64,000 bases of DNA from Aristolochia californica (taxonomy: Eukaryota; Streptophyta; Magnoliopsida; Piperales; Aristolochiaceae): NCBI GenBank assembly GCA_029961685.1, contig JARWKL010000008.1, forward strand, positions 34,969,619 through 35,033,618. The letters run 5' to 3'. The translations under genes and the position numbers were made by a program. This document shows positions 22,526 through 34,430 of the stretch, piece by piece; position 1 is the stretch's first letter, and every line of letters starts with the position of its first letter. The notes beneath the pieces were generated by a model, which was given only the letters and a program-made list of their open reading frames with translations, was not told the origin of the DNA and did no database searches.

Positions 22526-23942
22526 TTAGGGGGAAACAAAAGAAGATAAGCTGAATTGGTTGACATTTGACTTGTTCAAGGACACTAATACAGTGACATC
22601 TCTGTAAGTTGAAGTAGCAGAACCTAATCTAGAGCCGTCCTCTTCAAAAGTTGAAGTAATGGTACCCCTTCTCTCCTTAGTATCCAACAACCTATCTCCT
22701 AAGAATATCAGTGAGGTAAGTACTCCTGCCACACCTCAAAATTCTAGTGATGCGGATACTCCTATCAGTGGCTTTGAATTACGTGTCAGGCATAATCGAG
22801 GCAAACCACCAAACGGATATTCTTCTGAAGTGAAGGAACAAAGATCAAGATATCCGATTGCCAATTATGTATCTACAAAAGAGCTGTTTGAACCGCTCAA
22901 GAACTTTGTAAGTGAACTCTCTTCACATCATATTCCCACAAGTGTTGATGAAAATCTAAAAGATCTTAGGTTGGTTCAAGCTATGTAGGAAGAAATGGAG
23001 GCATTAACGAAAAATAAGACATGGATTCTTGTTCCGTTACTTGAAGGTAAAAAAAGAGTTGGGTGGAAATGGGTATCCTCCATCAAGTACAAATCTGATG
23101 GATCAATTGAATAGTACAAGGCAAGGTTAGTAGCAAAAGGATACACGCAGACATATGGCGTAGACTATCAAGAGACATTCTCACCAGTGGACAAATTAAG
23201 TATTGTTAGGGTGTTGCTATCTCTTGCAGCCAACCTTGATTGGCCATTACACTAGTTTGATGTTAAAAATGTTTTTCTCCATGGAGATCTTAAAGAAGAA
23301 ATCTACATGGATGTTCCTCTGGGATATATGGCAAATTTGGATGCAAGGGTGGTGTGCAAGCTACAACGAACACTGTATGCCTTGAAGCATTCTCCTAGAG
23401 TGTGGTTTGGGCTATTGAGCTTGGCAATGAGGAAATATGGTTTTCAACAAAGTAACTCTGATCATATGCTATTCTTAAATCATCAACGGGGTAAGGTAAC
23501 AACTTTGATAGTTTATGTAGACAAAATGATCATTATAAGTGAAGACCCTAGAGAAATAACAAGAGTTCAAGAGAAATTGGCAACATAATTTAAGATGAAA
23601 AATTTGGGAGGACTCAAATATTTTCAGGGAATTAAAGTTGCTAGATCCAAGCAAGGTATATTGCTTTCTCAACGAAAATTAACCTAGATTTATTATTTGA
23701 AGTTGGACTACTAGAGTGTAGGCCTGAAGATACCCCAATAATCCAAAATCATAAGCTTGGAGAATACCCAAACAAAGTGCCAACAGATAAAGGAAGGTAC
23801 CAGAGGTTGGCTGGGAAACTTATTTATCTCTGCCATACACGACCTGACATCGCCTATGCAGTAAGTGTAGTAAGTCAATTCATGCATTGTCCAAGTGAAA
23901 ATATATGAATGTTGTAAATCAAATTCTTTGGTACCTAAAGTC
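22526..23942 (+). pseudogene. Copia-2 reverse transcriptase
   Basis: Mostly readable in one frame with a handful of stops. It runs from EEMEALTKNKTWILVP and VGWKWVSSIKYK to [17 protein letters not shown] and ETFSPV, then FDVKNVFLHGDLKEEIYM. CKLQRTLYALK and the catalytic block follow, here YVDKMI instead of YVDD. FKMKNLGGLKYF, then GRYQRLAGKLIYL and RPDIAYAVSVVSQFMH, come next. The frame is cut at LWYLKS by a solo LTR at 23943. The changed catalytic aspartate and the stops show that it is inactive. Confidence 0.88.
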
Positions 23943-24687
23943 TGATGAGGACATCGAGCCTACACGGAATACTCATCAACCATCTCAAGTTTCAGTTGGT
24001 CCAGTGACGAGGGCACAAGCTAAAAGGTTCAAAGAAAAGCTGAATAACTTAATCCGGAGATTTATACAACAAGAAGAGAGTGTGGTCACTACGGAAGGGG
24101 AAAAAAGGCTAGTTTCACTCATCAAGGTTGATCTGAAAGAAAGTCCAACGGCCGTACATGTGTATTGAGAGGCGCATGTGGTTAGAAGCTCTCGTGGGAC
24201 CCACAAGGATACCCATGAGTTGGCAACTCACCCTAGAAGGCATGTGGTTAGAAGATCGCATGGAATCCACAAGGATATCCACGCATTGGCAACTAAATCT
24301 TGGAAGATCCCGTGGGAAGATATTAGGTTTTCTATTTACGTTATGATAACTTACGTTTCCTTTAATTGAATGTAATTAGGGTTTTCGAAGTCCTCCACTA
24401 TAAATAGGGGACTTGTACTCGGATTTGAGACTTTTTGATCATTATTGAAATTGAAAGTTATTCTTCTTGAGTTCTTGAAGAACCTTTCGAACTTATCAGG
24501 GATTTCCTGTGGCATTCATTCGACTTATCAAACGGATTCCCATCCCCGTTTGTGGCGTCTTCACTATACCGAAGGTTCTTGCTTTGCTAAGCAACGTGCC
24601 GCGGTTTCCTTCCAAACTTGAAAGGTCTTGGGGATGATTACCAGATTTGGTATTGGGTTTCATCACAGGTTGGAGTGGTTCGTATCA
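23943..24687 (+). repeat. 745-bp solo LTR, probably Ty3/gypsy
   Basis: It starts TGATGAGGAC, ends GTATCA and is flanked by AAGTC on both sides (23938-23942 and 24688-24692). Removing it with one AAGTC rejoins the copia-2 RNase H frame (LWYLKS to SPREVV). A TATA-like CACTATAAATAGG lies near 24400. The first 225 bp stay open and read GPVTRAQAKRFKEKLNNLI, a polyprotein C-terminus common in gypsy elements, so the pol frame of the parent probably ran into its LTR. Confidence 0.85.
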
Positions 24688-24898
24688 AAGTCCTCCCCTA
24701 GGGAAGTAGTTATGTTCTATAGAAACAACCACCTAAGGGTTGAAGTTTATACAGATGCTAACTGGGTGGGGAATATTTCAGATAGAAGATCCACCTCAGA
24801 CTATTTCACATTTGTTAGAGGGAACCTAGTAACATGGAGAAGTAAGGAGCAAAAGGTGGTAGCAATATCAAGTGGGGATGGCTACGGTTCTTTGTGAG
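24688..24898 (+). pseudogene. Copia-2 RNase H, first part
   Basis: Continues the RT frame: RVEVYTDANWVGNISDRRSTSDYFTFVRGNLVTWRSKEQKVVA, with the conserved YTDANW block of copia RNase H. It ends in MATVLCE (second frame), where a family B LTR is inserted. The matching text resumes at about 25756 with ELLWLQRLL. Confidence 0.85.
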
Positions 24899-25755
24899 TG
24901 TTAAGTTGTGGAGCCTAATTAACACCTTACACTCTGTCACAAATATATTGACTGATGTGTTATTAAGGTTTGTTTGGGGATTTCACACTTGTAATCCTGT
25001 TGCCCTAATTTTTTCGTTATAAATGGGGGCGCCATTGTTAGGGTTTTATCACCTTGACGAGAATCATTCATCCAAGGAGCATCAGTTGTGGCCGAGAGAG
25101 GTTAGAAAAAAACAACACCTGTAAGTGTGTGCGATCTCTCTTGTAAACTATTTCATCTTCATAGTGGATTACTGCATCGACAGTTGTTGAATTTATGGAA
25201 AACAGAAATACTTCATTGACTTCTTATAATCGGAGTACATGAACCTCTATTTATAATAGAGAAAAGTAGTAGAGTCTAATTAAAATTAAATTACCTTTGT
25301 CCCAATTACACCCAAACTCTGACACTCAAAGATAAGTCCTAACATAATTAAATAACCCAATATAAATAGAAGACTAACGTGACTAAAACAAATTTAAACT
25401 GAAACTCCTCTATGAGACCTACCTCCATAATAATTGTGGCTCTGTTAGACTTCTTCTGGCCCCACATGTAATCATGGTGGGTCCCATATCTTATGGGCTT
25501 GGGCTCATCTTCCAACACTCTTGGATATGTGGGCCTTCCTTGGTCTTATGGGCTTGGGTCCATCTTCCAACTCGCTTGGATATGTGGGCCTTCATTGGTC
25601 GTGTGGGCTTGGGCCCATCTTCCAATAAGGACGTAGTCTCACCTTGAGGTGAACCTGTATAAATCTTGGTGTGTTTTTTTTGTTCTTGCCTTTTCTTTCT
25701 CCGCGATTATTATTATTGCTCTCTTTAGTTTGGAATTAGGGCATCTAATTCCTAA
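24899..25755 (+). repeat. Solo LTR (family B) with a nested family A LTR
   Basis: The outer sequence (24899-25184 and 25628-25755) matches the family B solo LTR at 18195-18659. It splits the copia-2 RNase H between LCE and ELLWLQ, leaving a degraded duplication of about TGA at the junctions. In turn it is split by a family A LTR at 25185-25627. This gives a clear three-step order: copia-2, then B, then A. Confidence 0.8.
25185..25627 (-). repeat. Solo LTR (family A) nested in family B LTR
   Basis: It begins TGTTGAATTTATGG on the plus strand and ends near CTTCCAATA, the reverse complement of the 15331 LTR. It carries the same TTTATAATAGAG promoter palindrome and GTGGGCCTTCCTTGGTC repeats. No internal domain is present. 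The target duplication is not clear, and the right end has lost its canonical CA complement. Confidence 0.8.
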
Positions 25756-26077
25756 TAATGAACTTCTCTGGCTTCAGAGACTATTAACTGAAATTGGCTC
25801 TGCCCCAAGCCATGGGATGAATTTATTCTGTGATAATAAGGCGGCTATTGGTATCTCACATAATCCGATCCAACATGATCGGACAAAACATGTGGAAGCA
25901 GATCAAAACTTCATTAAGCAAAACCTTGAGGCCAAGATAATTTGATTTCCGTTTGTTAAATTTGAAGACCAATTGGCAGACATACTTACAAAAGTGGTAT
26001 GCAATAAGAACTTCTACAATTCACTTGGCAAGTTGGGCATCAGAGATCTAAATGCACCAACTTGAGGGGCACTATAG
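25756..26077 (+). pseudogene. Copia-2 RNase H, C-terminal part, and 3' tract
   Basis: The frame resumes as ELLWLQRLLTEIG, then NLFCDNKAAIGISHNPIQHDRTKHVEADQNFIKQ, with the conserved CDN and TKHVE blocks. KFEDQLADILTK and the polyprotein end (LGIRDLNAPT) come next, at about 26062. A purine tract TTGAGGGGC follows, as expected before a 3' LTR. Confidence 0.88.
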
Positions 26078-26440
26078 GCATGAGTTGTCAACGGATAATT
26101 CAGATGAGGAAATCATCTGATTTATCTTCCGAGAGAAATCAAAGGAGGAAATCCTCTGATTGATTCTCGGAGAGATTACAGGAGGAAATCGTGTAAGCTA
26201 TGTAATCGATGTCGTATAAATATGTAACCATGTAAACTGTAAATAGACTTTTGAAAAACAAAAGGAAGAGAAGAGGTTTACCATGAAATTTTTTAGGAAG
26301 AACTCAACAAAGGTCATCTCACCTTTTAGAACCCGAAAGCTATCTCCATGGCTCGTCGATGTTGAGGAATCCTACATAGTTGGGACTCCCCCCCAGAGAT
26401 AAACACTACCTTTGTTATGTGACTCAGAGTTCTATGGTCC
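26078..26440 (+). repeat. Probable 3' LTR remnant of copia-2
   Basis: It directly follows the polypurine tract and contains a TATA-like GTATAAATATG near 26215. The words 'gatgaggaaatcatctgat' and 'ggaggaaatcctctgattg' are near-duplicates (26102-26160). No 5' counterpart is in the window, so the borders are not fixed. Confidence 0.4.
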
Positions 26441-27111
26441 TTAAATCACTGAAAAGAAACAACCTTGAAACCTGTTACTAAATCCTCTAATGTGATGAAG
26501 ATACAAACTCTTACCAATTGAGTATAATTAGGATTCTGCACGTTCTGAGTTTCATAACATAAGCTGTATCTATGTTGAAGATGCTCTAAAAAAACCACTT
26601 TCAGATAAGCCAAACACCTTATTAGAACAACATATTTATGTTGTTCTAGCAAAAAACATCAACGGTTGTTTCTGCCATCGTTGATTTCTATAAACAGGTG
26701 ATCTTTTCATCTAATCACCAGTTCCTCTCAGATAGATCCTTCAACTTGAATCAAGATCTTATCGATGAGATGTTCTGGATTGTAGGAATGACAAATTCCA
26801 TAACTTTAAGTTGATTCTTTTGAAAGAGGAGACAAGAGTAGCTTATACGTACTGGTAAGCAAGTGTGATACTTTTCTAACTTAATCTAAACCTTTCATCA
26901 ATTAATCCTTGTTCATGATAGTTTCAATAAAGGAAAAAAAACACACCTTGTCATGAGTCTTGGCTTCTCAATGACTCAAGAGGAGCAACATCACCAACTA
27001 GGCATTATAAGGAATGGATTCTCAATGCAGCTTGATGATCAATACATAGCAGATATTGAAAAAAAACTGAAATCCTGGTATCCAAAGATATCTGCTTTGA
27101 TACCATGTTAA
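26441..27111 (-). other. Probable leader of a minus-strand LTR element
   Basis: No coding sequence recognised. It ends at 27100-27111 in CTTTGATACCA, the reverse complement of a TGGTATCAAAG primer site, so it should be the internal region next to the LTR that begins at 27112. Confidence 0.4.
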
Positions 27112-27400
27112 AACTTAGGATTCCTTCCATGATGTATGACCAAAGTAGAAGAATTTGAAGGGGTGAGAAGAAGAAGGAGAGTTTTGGAGAGAAGATTTGG
27201 GAGGTAGTGAAGAAGTGTGACAAACTTGAAGAAGGAGAAAAGAGGCAGAAGAATTAGGGTACATTGTTGATCCATGTTTCTCCTCTCTAGGCTTTATATA
27301 ATATATCTAAAGGTATATTACATAATTACCCTTTACCCTAAGAGTTATAGATAAAGGTAAAAACATTCAATTATATCACAAGAATGCCATTAATCTATTT
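27112..27400 (-). repeat. LTR with primer site, minus strand
   Basis: It begins TGTTAAAACTTAGG right after the reversed primer site. It includes a minus-strand TATA candidate at 27290-27305 (TTATATAATATAT). The outer border is approximate. Confidence 0.45.
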
Positions 27401-27499
27401 ATATTCTAACTCCACATACCACTACTTGACCACCATCCACTTCACATCCCATCTCCAATTTTTTCTACTCATCGTTTGTCCTCCAAATGTGTTTCCTTT

Positions 27500-28560
27500 T
27501 TTATCTTCTATATCATCTTTTCAAGGCCCGAGAAATTATGAAGAAGCATCAAAAGATCCAATATGGAAAGCTGCCATGGATGAAGAGATTCAAGTCATAT
27601 ATCAAAATTCTACCTAGGAATTGGTTCATCTTCCTCCTAGTAAGAAGATAGTAAATTACAAGTGGGTTTTTACACTTGAATATAATCCATATCAAATTGT
27701 TCTCAGATATAAAGCACGATTGGTAGCGAAAGGCAAATACTCAATCATATGACATTGATTATAATGAGACAGTCTCACCTGTGGCTAAAATAAACTCAGT
27801 TCGAGTTCTTATTTCTCTTGTGGCTACTTTTCAATAGGACTTATAGCAATTGGATGTCAAAAATATTTTCTTAAATGATAACCTATCAGAGCAGGTTTAT
27901 ATGATTCAACCACTTGGATATGTGGTTGTGAGGGAGCAGATATGTCGATTAATAAAAGGCTATCTATGTACTTAAACAATCTCCGCGAGCCTGGCTTGAT
28001 AAGTTTACTATGGTTGTCACTGTACTCAGGTTTAAGAGATGTGAGAGCGATCACTCAGTATTTCTTAAAAATACCACTCGAAGGAAGATTCTCATGGCAA
28101 TATATGTTGATGATACTTTTATCATTGGTAGTGACTATAATGGCTTTTAGCAAGTCAAAGAAGACTTGTAAAGGAAACTCCAAAACAAACTTGGGGCTTC
28201 TCAACAAAAAAAAAAAATCTAGGCATAGAGGTTCTACAATCAAAGTATGGTATAATTATGTTACAAATGAAGTATGTACTTGATTTGTTACAATAAATCG
28301 GAATGGTAAGGTGTAAGCCGACGGTTACAACTATGGAGCCAAATGTTAAACTCTATGCTAAAGGTGGTAGTGATGTTGATATTGGGCGATTCCAATGGTT
28401 AGTTGGAAATTGATCTATCTCTCAGCTACAAGACCTGATATATCTTATTTAGTAAGTATCATCAGTCAATTTATACATCGACCCCAATAGTCTCATTAGG
28501 AAGCATTAGATAGGATTTACCCAATACTTGAAGGTTCTGTAGATGCAGGCAAGGCAGGTT
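27500..28560 (+). pseudogene. Copia reverse transcriptase/RNase H remnant (copia-3)
   Basis: A heavily broken plus-strand pol. Readable blocks in order are WKAAMDEEIQVIYQN and NYKWVFTLEYNP, then [10 protein letters not shown] and NETVSPVAKINSVRVLISL, then LDVKNIFLNDNLSEQVYM. The catalytic block IYVDDTFIIGSD near 28108 is intact. The RNase H entry (SYKTYILFSKYHQSIYTSTP) is near 28440. A poly-A run at 28208 shifts the frame. It ends near 28560, shortly before the CACTA remnant. Confidence 0.75.
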
Positions 28561-28619
28561 CACTAAATGATAGAAAATCCACCTTCTTGGACCAAACACT
28601 ATATCTCCTCCAGTGAAAA

Positions 28620-30260
28620 ACTAATAGAAGGTAATTTATAATTATTTAAGCTTATAATAAAATTTAATATTTATAAAAAATTCATACTTATATATTATTC
28701 TTGAAATTCGTCAGTCCACCTGCCTTCATTAGACTAATGAGGAAGCCAAAATTGCTAAATTTTAGAGTAATCTGTACCCTACATATTTATAAGGATACAT
28801 GAATGTAAATATGTTAGAATAGTTGTACATTTGAATAAAATATACTAAAAATTAAACAAACATACCATCTCCTCTCTGAAATGCATAAAAGAGTTTGATT
28901 AGGTGGTATGTCAAATATTGTTTTTTTCTAACATTTTCAACATTTACTCGGGAATGAAAATTAGATATTAGAAAAAAATAAAATAATTGATTTTTAAATC
29001 AAAATTCATCCAAATTTTGATTACCTTGAACCTCTCTCCCTCAAACATGTTCATGCACAACCACTACCAGTCCTCGAGGGAAACCCCTCTATAAGGAGTA
29101 GACAATGTCGTAGAAATGTCGAAACACAACACCCAATATTGCATGCACAATGGCTCATGTTATCACATTACTAGTGAAATCAACATCAAATATTTCCTAT
29201 GACACAAAGCAATACCAAAGTTAACATTTTAAACTAGAAATATAAAAAAGAAAATCTAATTGAACAATTTGTAGTATTCATCTCAATATAAGGATAATCA
29301 TAAGCTATCTAAGCCTCGGTGTAAGATTTGTACTTGGCCCACCAAATGAGTGAAAATGACACTATGGAATCCATATGCCCTCCTATGTCCATCTCGATAC
29401 TCCTCTGGGATCCCCCTCCCGTTGAGGTCTGCCACCAGCTCACCAACTCTAGAGCCCTTTCGGGCCTCGTGATCACCTCGTATGTGAGGATGCTGATGGA
29501 GCTGATGTGGATAGACCCATCAGTGTGGATGGAGATAATATAGATGTATCTATATACACAAAGAATAAATTAACGTTGGCAATGGAGATAATATAGATGT
29601 ATCTATATACACAAAGAATAAATTAACGTTGGCAAAATATAGTTTAACATAAATAAGAGGGGTTTAGTTTAAATACATACTCTGTGACTCTAGGACACAA
29701 TCATCCCTCCCAAGTAACTCACTATTATGCATCTCAAATGGTGATGGTGTCGATACCATCTTAGATGATGCAGAGAATGCGGCCTGTCGTAGCCTAGGTT
29801 GATAAGGAGGCATGATGATGTCATATGAACTTGCATATAGAGTATTTCTATAACATCAATAATATTTTTTTAATAAAAAGAATAACACAAAAGATATTTG
29901 AAATAAATAATTTTACTAACAACTAAATTTTTAGACCATTGAACTAAAATTTTCAATTTATTGTCGTCTAAGAATCTCATATATCTTCATTGATTTCTTC
30001 CACCTCTTTGTCAACCCCTTCTTCTTTTCCCATTTCATCATTTTCATCCTCGACCTTATCCTTTACCTCAACTTCATCTTCTCCTTCTATATCCTCTTCA
30101 TTATCTTCCTCTTGAACCATCGATACACCGATACGGTCTAGAGGAACATATGATCTTGTCAACTCACCAACATCATTGTCCACCAACATCATATTAGCAT
30201 TTGAACACTCTAATTGGTATGCAGTCATTTCATTAGTTGTTATTAGTTTAGGTGTTAGCT
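28620..30260 (-). mobile_element. CACTA (En/Spm) transposon remnant, copy A
   Basis: On the minus strand this matches 44400-46010 almost block by block. First comes an acidic C-terminal tail at 30228-29977 (DNDVGELTRSYVPLDRIGVS then many E/D). An intron-like stretch follows at 29860-29440. The block GVVFRHF...VYSL*RGVSLEDW*WLCMNMFEGERF lies at about 29150-29020, and 'aggcaggtggactgacgaattt' near 28710. The partner encodes a DUF4216-type region upstream. The right (3') end is cut by copia-3. Both copies are defective. Confidence 0.75.
29529..29634. repeat. Perfect tandem duplication of 53 bp
   Basis: The unit starting ATGGAGATAATATAG and ending TTGGCA occurs twice in direct succession (29529-29581, 29582-29634). 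Copy B of the transposon has one unit, so the duplication is recent. Confidence 0.9.
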
Positions 30261-30376
30261 CATGTTATGCTAATCGCTCATAAGGTCAACATGGAGATGA
30301 GCATTTACCAACTCCTGTTAGTATCGAGCATCTAATGTGTTATGCACAGTGTTTTGATTAATGCTTTCATATTATC

Positions 30377-30692
30377 TGTTGGAGAGCAGATATGGAAGAG
30401 TCTTACATGACTCTCACAATAATAAGTTTTACCTAACCATAATTATTATGGAAGGATGTCTCAAGGAAGAGTTTCAGTTAAAAAGTGTTTTATTTATGCT
30501 AGTCTTCTATTTATGCTCATTTATTTAACTATGCTCGGGCTTATCTTTAAGTGTTAGACTTTGGGTGTAATTGGGACAAGGGTAGTTTAATTATAATTGG
30601 ATTCTACTTATTTCCTCTATTATACAATAGAGGCTCATGTACTCAAATTACATCAAGTAAGTAAAGTATTTCTCTTTTCTAGAATTACAACA
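30377..30692 (+). repeat. LTR of a family A-related element
   Basis: It begins TGTTGGAGAGCAG and carries 'aagtgttagactttgggtgtaattgggacaa' type text and CCTCTATTATACAATAGAGG. It ends AATTACAACA before the primer site TGGTATCAAAGC (30693-30704). It is shorter than other copies, having lost the GGGCCCAAGCCC part. Confidence 0.8.
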
Positions 30693-31428
30693 TGGTATCA
30701 AAGCAGGTTTTGTCCACAGAGATAATCTGATAATTTTTTATCTATCATCTCTAGTAGTTTAGGTTCATATTCTATATTTTTTCTTTCTTTCTAGTCCATG
30801 TATCGATTGTTTTCTTGGCATTCACACCTTCATAATGAGATTTTCATAATTCAAAATATATATTGAAGGAAATGTCTTCGAGTCTACTTTCCAACAATAA
30901 ATATAATTTTGGCAATCGGAGTTTTCTACAAAGAGAAATTGATATTTGACGCAATAAAGGTTAAACTGCAAGAGAGGTTCAAGCATCAGCATAAAGCTAA
31001 ATATTTAGAGTCATTTTATGCCATCAAGAACAACACTTTATATGGAGAATTAGATATCAAAAGAAGTATCTATAAGTCGATTTTATTACCTATGCAAAAA
31101 AATCTCAATCTGAGTTTTTAAGATGGGGATATTGATCTTGGAAGAGTCAATGGTCGTGTTAGCCAAAGAAGAAAGACTACTCAGTTTGGACAGATTATAG
31201 AGTTCAAAATCTATCAGATTATGTATCTAAAAATAAGTATATTTTATGAAGATATGTTATACTTAGATGAAATTTAATGAAGTCTAGTTTCAAAAAGAAT
31301 TTTTTTTTATGTCAATCTGATTTATATTTAAGGAGTTATTCTTATTCAAGTCAGCAAGGGTCAAGCTACAAAACAAAGAGAATCAAAAGATCATAAAAGA
31401 TAAAAGGGGGGGGGGGGGGGGGGGGGGG
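30693..31428 (+). mobile_element. Family A-related internal region, truncated
   Basis: It follows the primer site and resembles 15781-16440 (for example GGAAGAGTCAATGGTCGT near 31140, against 16215). It runs into a 23-nt G tract at 31406-31428. What follows begins TGTTGGTCTGC, as an LTR would, but does not match the family LTR further on. The element is broken or chimeric there. Confidence 0.65.
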
Positions 31429-32190
31429 TGTTGGTCTGCAATAAACTTGAAATGAAGTGAAGATTTCAATTCATCTTAAATGAATTGATTCAGCTTCAAC
31501 TCATCCATGGGTGGTTAGTATAGACGAGTTCAAGTGCACTGGAAAACAAATTCCAGTGTTAGTGCCCCCAAAATAAAAAATATGATATAAACAAGAGAAT
31601 GAGTAACTTTTTGTAATATACTTAAATAGAACATATGCCTAAACAGATAATTAACCAAAATAAGCATGGTTACTACACTTATAAGTGATTTAATGTGTAG
31701 TATTAAAATATATTAATAAAAAATTTAACGAAAGACTATATTATATTACTTAATGATTACAGTTTATTATAAATTAATATAATAATTACGTGTGATTAGA
31801 ATAAATTATATAAAAAATAAAAGTAAAAACTAACATAAGCGAATATAATAAAAATAAAAAATTTAATTTAATAAATAAATAAATAAATAATTTTTTCAAT
31901 AACATAATATATATTTTACGTATTATTAATTAATAATATATTGTCAAAAATTTAAAACCATTTTTTTAATTAATTATAGCAATGGGATAATTAAACCAAA
32001 AAAAATTATCAAATATTTATTTTAATAATTTTTTAATTATGAATATTAAATTACTAATTTAATAAAGTAATTATAAAATGAATATATTGAACAAATAAAA
32101 ACAATTATTTTATAAATAAAAAATATGGATTGTTATTTTTATGACGTTGGTTTAATTTTTCCTAACTTATGAAAAATTAAACCATTTTGT
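31429..32190. other. AT-rich unassigned stretch
   Basis: From 31640 the sequence is almost entirely A/T with no open frame. A perfect short hairpin, CACTGGAA and TTCCAGTG around six bases, lies at about 31536-31558. No gene is visible. Confidence 0.3.
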
Positions 32191-32520
32191 CTTCCTCATG
32201 GCACGCATTGTCCTCCTCATAGTGCCCATAATGGCAAGAGACTACGGAGGGCCAGCGGGCAACGACGACGGAGGCGACGCTCCGACGGTACACCTAGAGG
32301 GAGAAGAGAGGGAGGCCGATAGAGAGAAGAGAGGCAAGGAGGCCGAGAGGCTCTACGACAGAAGCTCGGCCTCCCGTGCTTTGCGACGGAGGTCGAGAGG
32401 GAGGTCGAGAAGGAGAAGATAGAGGGAAAAAAAATTCTAGTGAGGAAGGCCGAGCGGGAGAAATTTTTTTCGGGAGAGAAGCGAAATGTGGGCAGAGGGG
32501 GGTGGGGGGAATAGGGGCCT
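32191..32520 (+). other. GC-rich island
   Basis: About 300 bp rich in GGAGG, GAGAGGG and CGACG stands in AT-rich surroundings. Plus-strand frames give an Arg/Glu-rich peptide (READREKRGKEAERL) with no recognised domain. The peptide is biased in composition and probably reflects purine-rich leader DNA of a retrotransposon. I do not call it a gene. Confidence 0.4.
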
Positions 32521-32595
32521 CATGGAATGAACTGAGTTATTCATGTCTGATTCATTTTGGACCAACCCCCGCCCCCCTCTCCATAATTTTTTTTT

Positions 32596-32740
32596 TTTTT
32601 TTGTGTCAAATTAGGTATCCAATTAAAGCACTTTGGGTCTAGTTTCTTGACAAAGTAACTGCTTGTAATTATGAGATATATTTTGGGAGATATTGATATT
32701 AGAAGTACCAAAGGCTAATTCTGCCAAAAATCTCTTTTTC
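32596..32740 (+). repeat. Dispersed repeat shared with 8650-8790
   Basis: The text 'aaattaggtatc.aattaa', 'gtctagtttcttgacaaa' and 'gaagtaccaaaggc' matches the reverse complement of 8650-8790. It is thus a fragment of the small LTR element internal region. Confidence 0.65.
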
Positions 32741-33339
32741 CCCTATTTTCTCTCCTATTTTCGCGAGCAAGACCTCCTATTAGTTTCAAAATTTGCAATA
32801 TTTTATTTTTCATATTTAAAAAATTAAAATTCATTTTATACTCCTTTTTAATGCATTATGTCAAAGTTCGTGGCTCGACATTAAAATCTTCTTATATACT
32901 AATGTTGTAATTATGAATAGTTATTGTTATTGTTTTAGTTATGTCATTATACATCAAGGTATGTCTTTATTGTTATAGTTATGTCATTATTTTTATAGTT
33001 ATGTCATTACTCTTGTTTTAGCTATGCCGAACCAAACAAGTGCTACTATTCTTCCCTCAAATACCCTACCTAATAAACAATGACTTTTACTAGAATATAT
33101 ACCCTAAACAATAAAATCCATACAATGGTCCCATTGTATCCCACTCCATCACAATGGATATTTTGTCCTCCCTGCATGGAAAACATTCCATAGCACTTCA
33201 ATATCTCAAGCAACAAAATTTAAAATTATAACAGATAATAATTAAAAGCATAATTAAGCATGACTAAAAGTATGATTAAACATGTTTAAAAATGATCACA
33301 ACCAACATTAACATGAATTAAAGCATAATTAAAGTCCAG

Positions 33340-33480
33340 ACAAGCCTAGATTGGACTGGCCCAAACTGGACAAGCCAAGTCCAATCCATAGTAGACTGAC
33401 CTGGACCGGTCTGGTTCAAACCAGATTGACTTGGACTAGCCTAGACCTAGACTGGACCAGCCCAAGTCCGATGGGTCTGA
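33340..33480. repeat. Degenerate minisatellite of GGACTGG-type units
   Basis: Repeated short words (GACTGGCC, GGACAAGCC, GGACCGG, GGACTAGCC, GGACCAGCC) recur every 12-18 bp, with no exact period. The open frames through it only reflect the repeat. Confidence 0.55.
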
Positions 33481-33762
33481 ACCACAACCACCACACGCTC
33501 ACCTCCCTTCCTTCCGTTCTCCCCTCCCCCTCCTCTTCTCCCCTTCTCCCCTCCTCCCCCTCCCCCTTCCACCTTCTCCCCACTTCCCGCACCTATTGGG
33601 CTCTCCCCCAACATGCGTTCCCCACCAAAACATGGTGAAAATAAAAAATAAAAATTTATAAAAAATATGAAAAAAGAAAAAGGAAAAAATATGAAGGGAA
33701 AAAATGAAAAAAAATAAGGACAAAATAAAAAGCACATAAGAAAAGGTAAAAATTGATTGCTA

Positions 33763-34430
33763 ATTATTCAATTAATGGATTAAGTACTAATTAACTAACT
33801 AGTATTAGCTGTGATAAAATAGTATGCCATTTTGGTTGTTCGTACCTACTCCATTTATTATACTAAGCAAATTAATTGAATTAATTAATTATTTATTTAA
33901 TTATATAATTAGAATATGTTCAAATAATTAATTAATTAATTACTACTTGTTTTATTAAATAATTGATTATTTATTACATTAAATAGGTTAATTATCACAA
34001 ATAATCAGGTAATTAATTATTTTCTTACCTAATTAGTCATTACTCAATTAGTTAATGAATTAATTACTAATTAACTAAGTAGTATTAGCTGCTATCAAAT
34101 AGTATATCATTCTAATTGTTTGCACGTGTTGCATTAATTCCTTTTAAGTAAATTAATTGAATAAATTAATTATTAATATATAATTAGAATATGTTTAACT
34201 AATTAGTTAATTAAGTAATTACCATTTGTTTGATGAAATAATTGATTAATTATTACTTTAAATAGGTTAATTTGTTAATTAGTACAAATAATATGTGATT
34301 AATTATTTCTTACCTAATTAATAATTATTCAATTAGTTAATGTATTACTTACTAATTAATTAACTAGTATTAGTTGCGATCATATAGTTATGTATTACAT
34401 TAAATTCGTTATTTGCTTTATTAGTACAAG
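33763..34430. repeat. Satellite-like tandem repeat, 276-285 bp unit
   Basis: Two full units and part of a third start at 33763, 34039 and 34324. Each opens with ATTAxTCAATTA and passes through 'actaattaactaa.tagtattagct', 'aattagaatatgtt' and 'aaataggttaatt'. The unit is about 80 percent A/T. No coding content. Confidence 0.8.

Noticed and set aside
32198..32422. Small Arg/Glu-rich gene
   Set aside because: The peptide is low-complexity, lacks a known domain and lies in a short purine-rich island among repeats.
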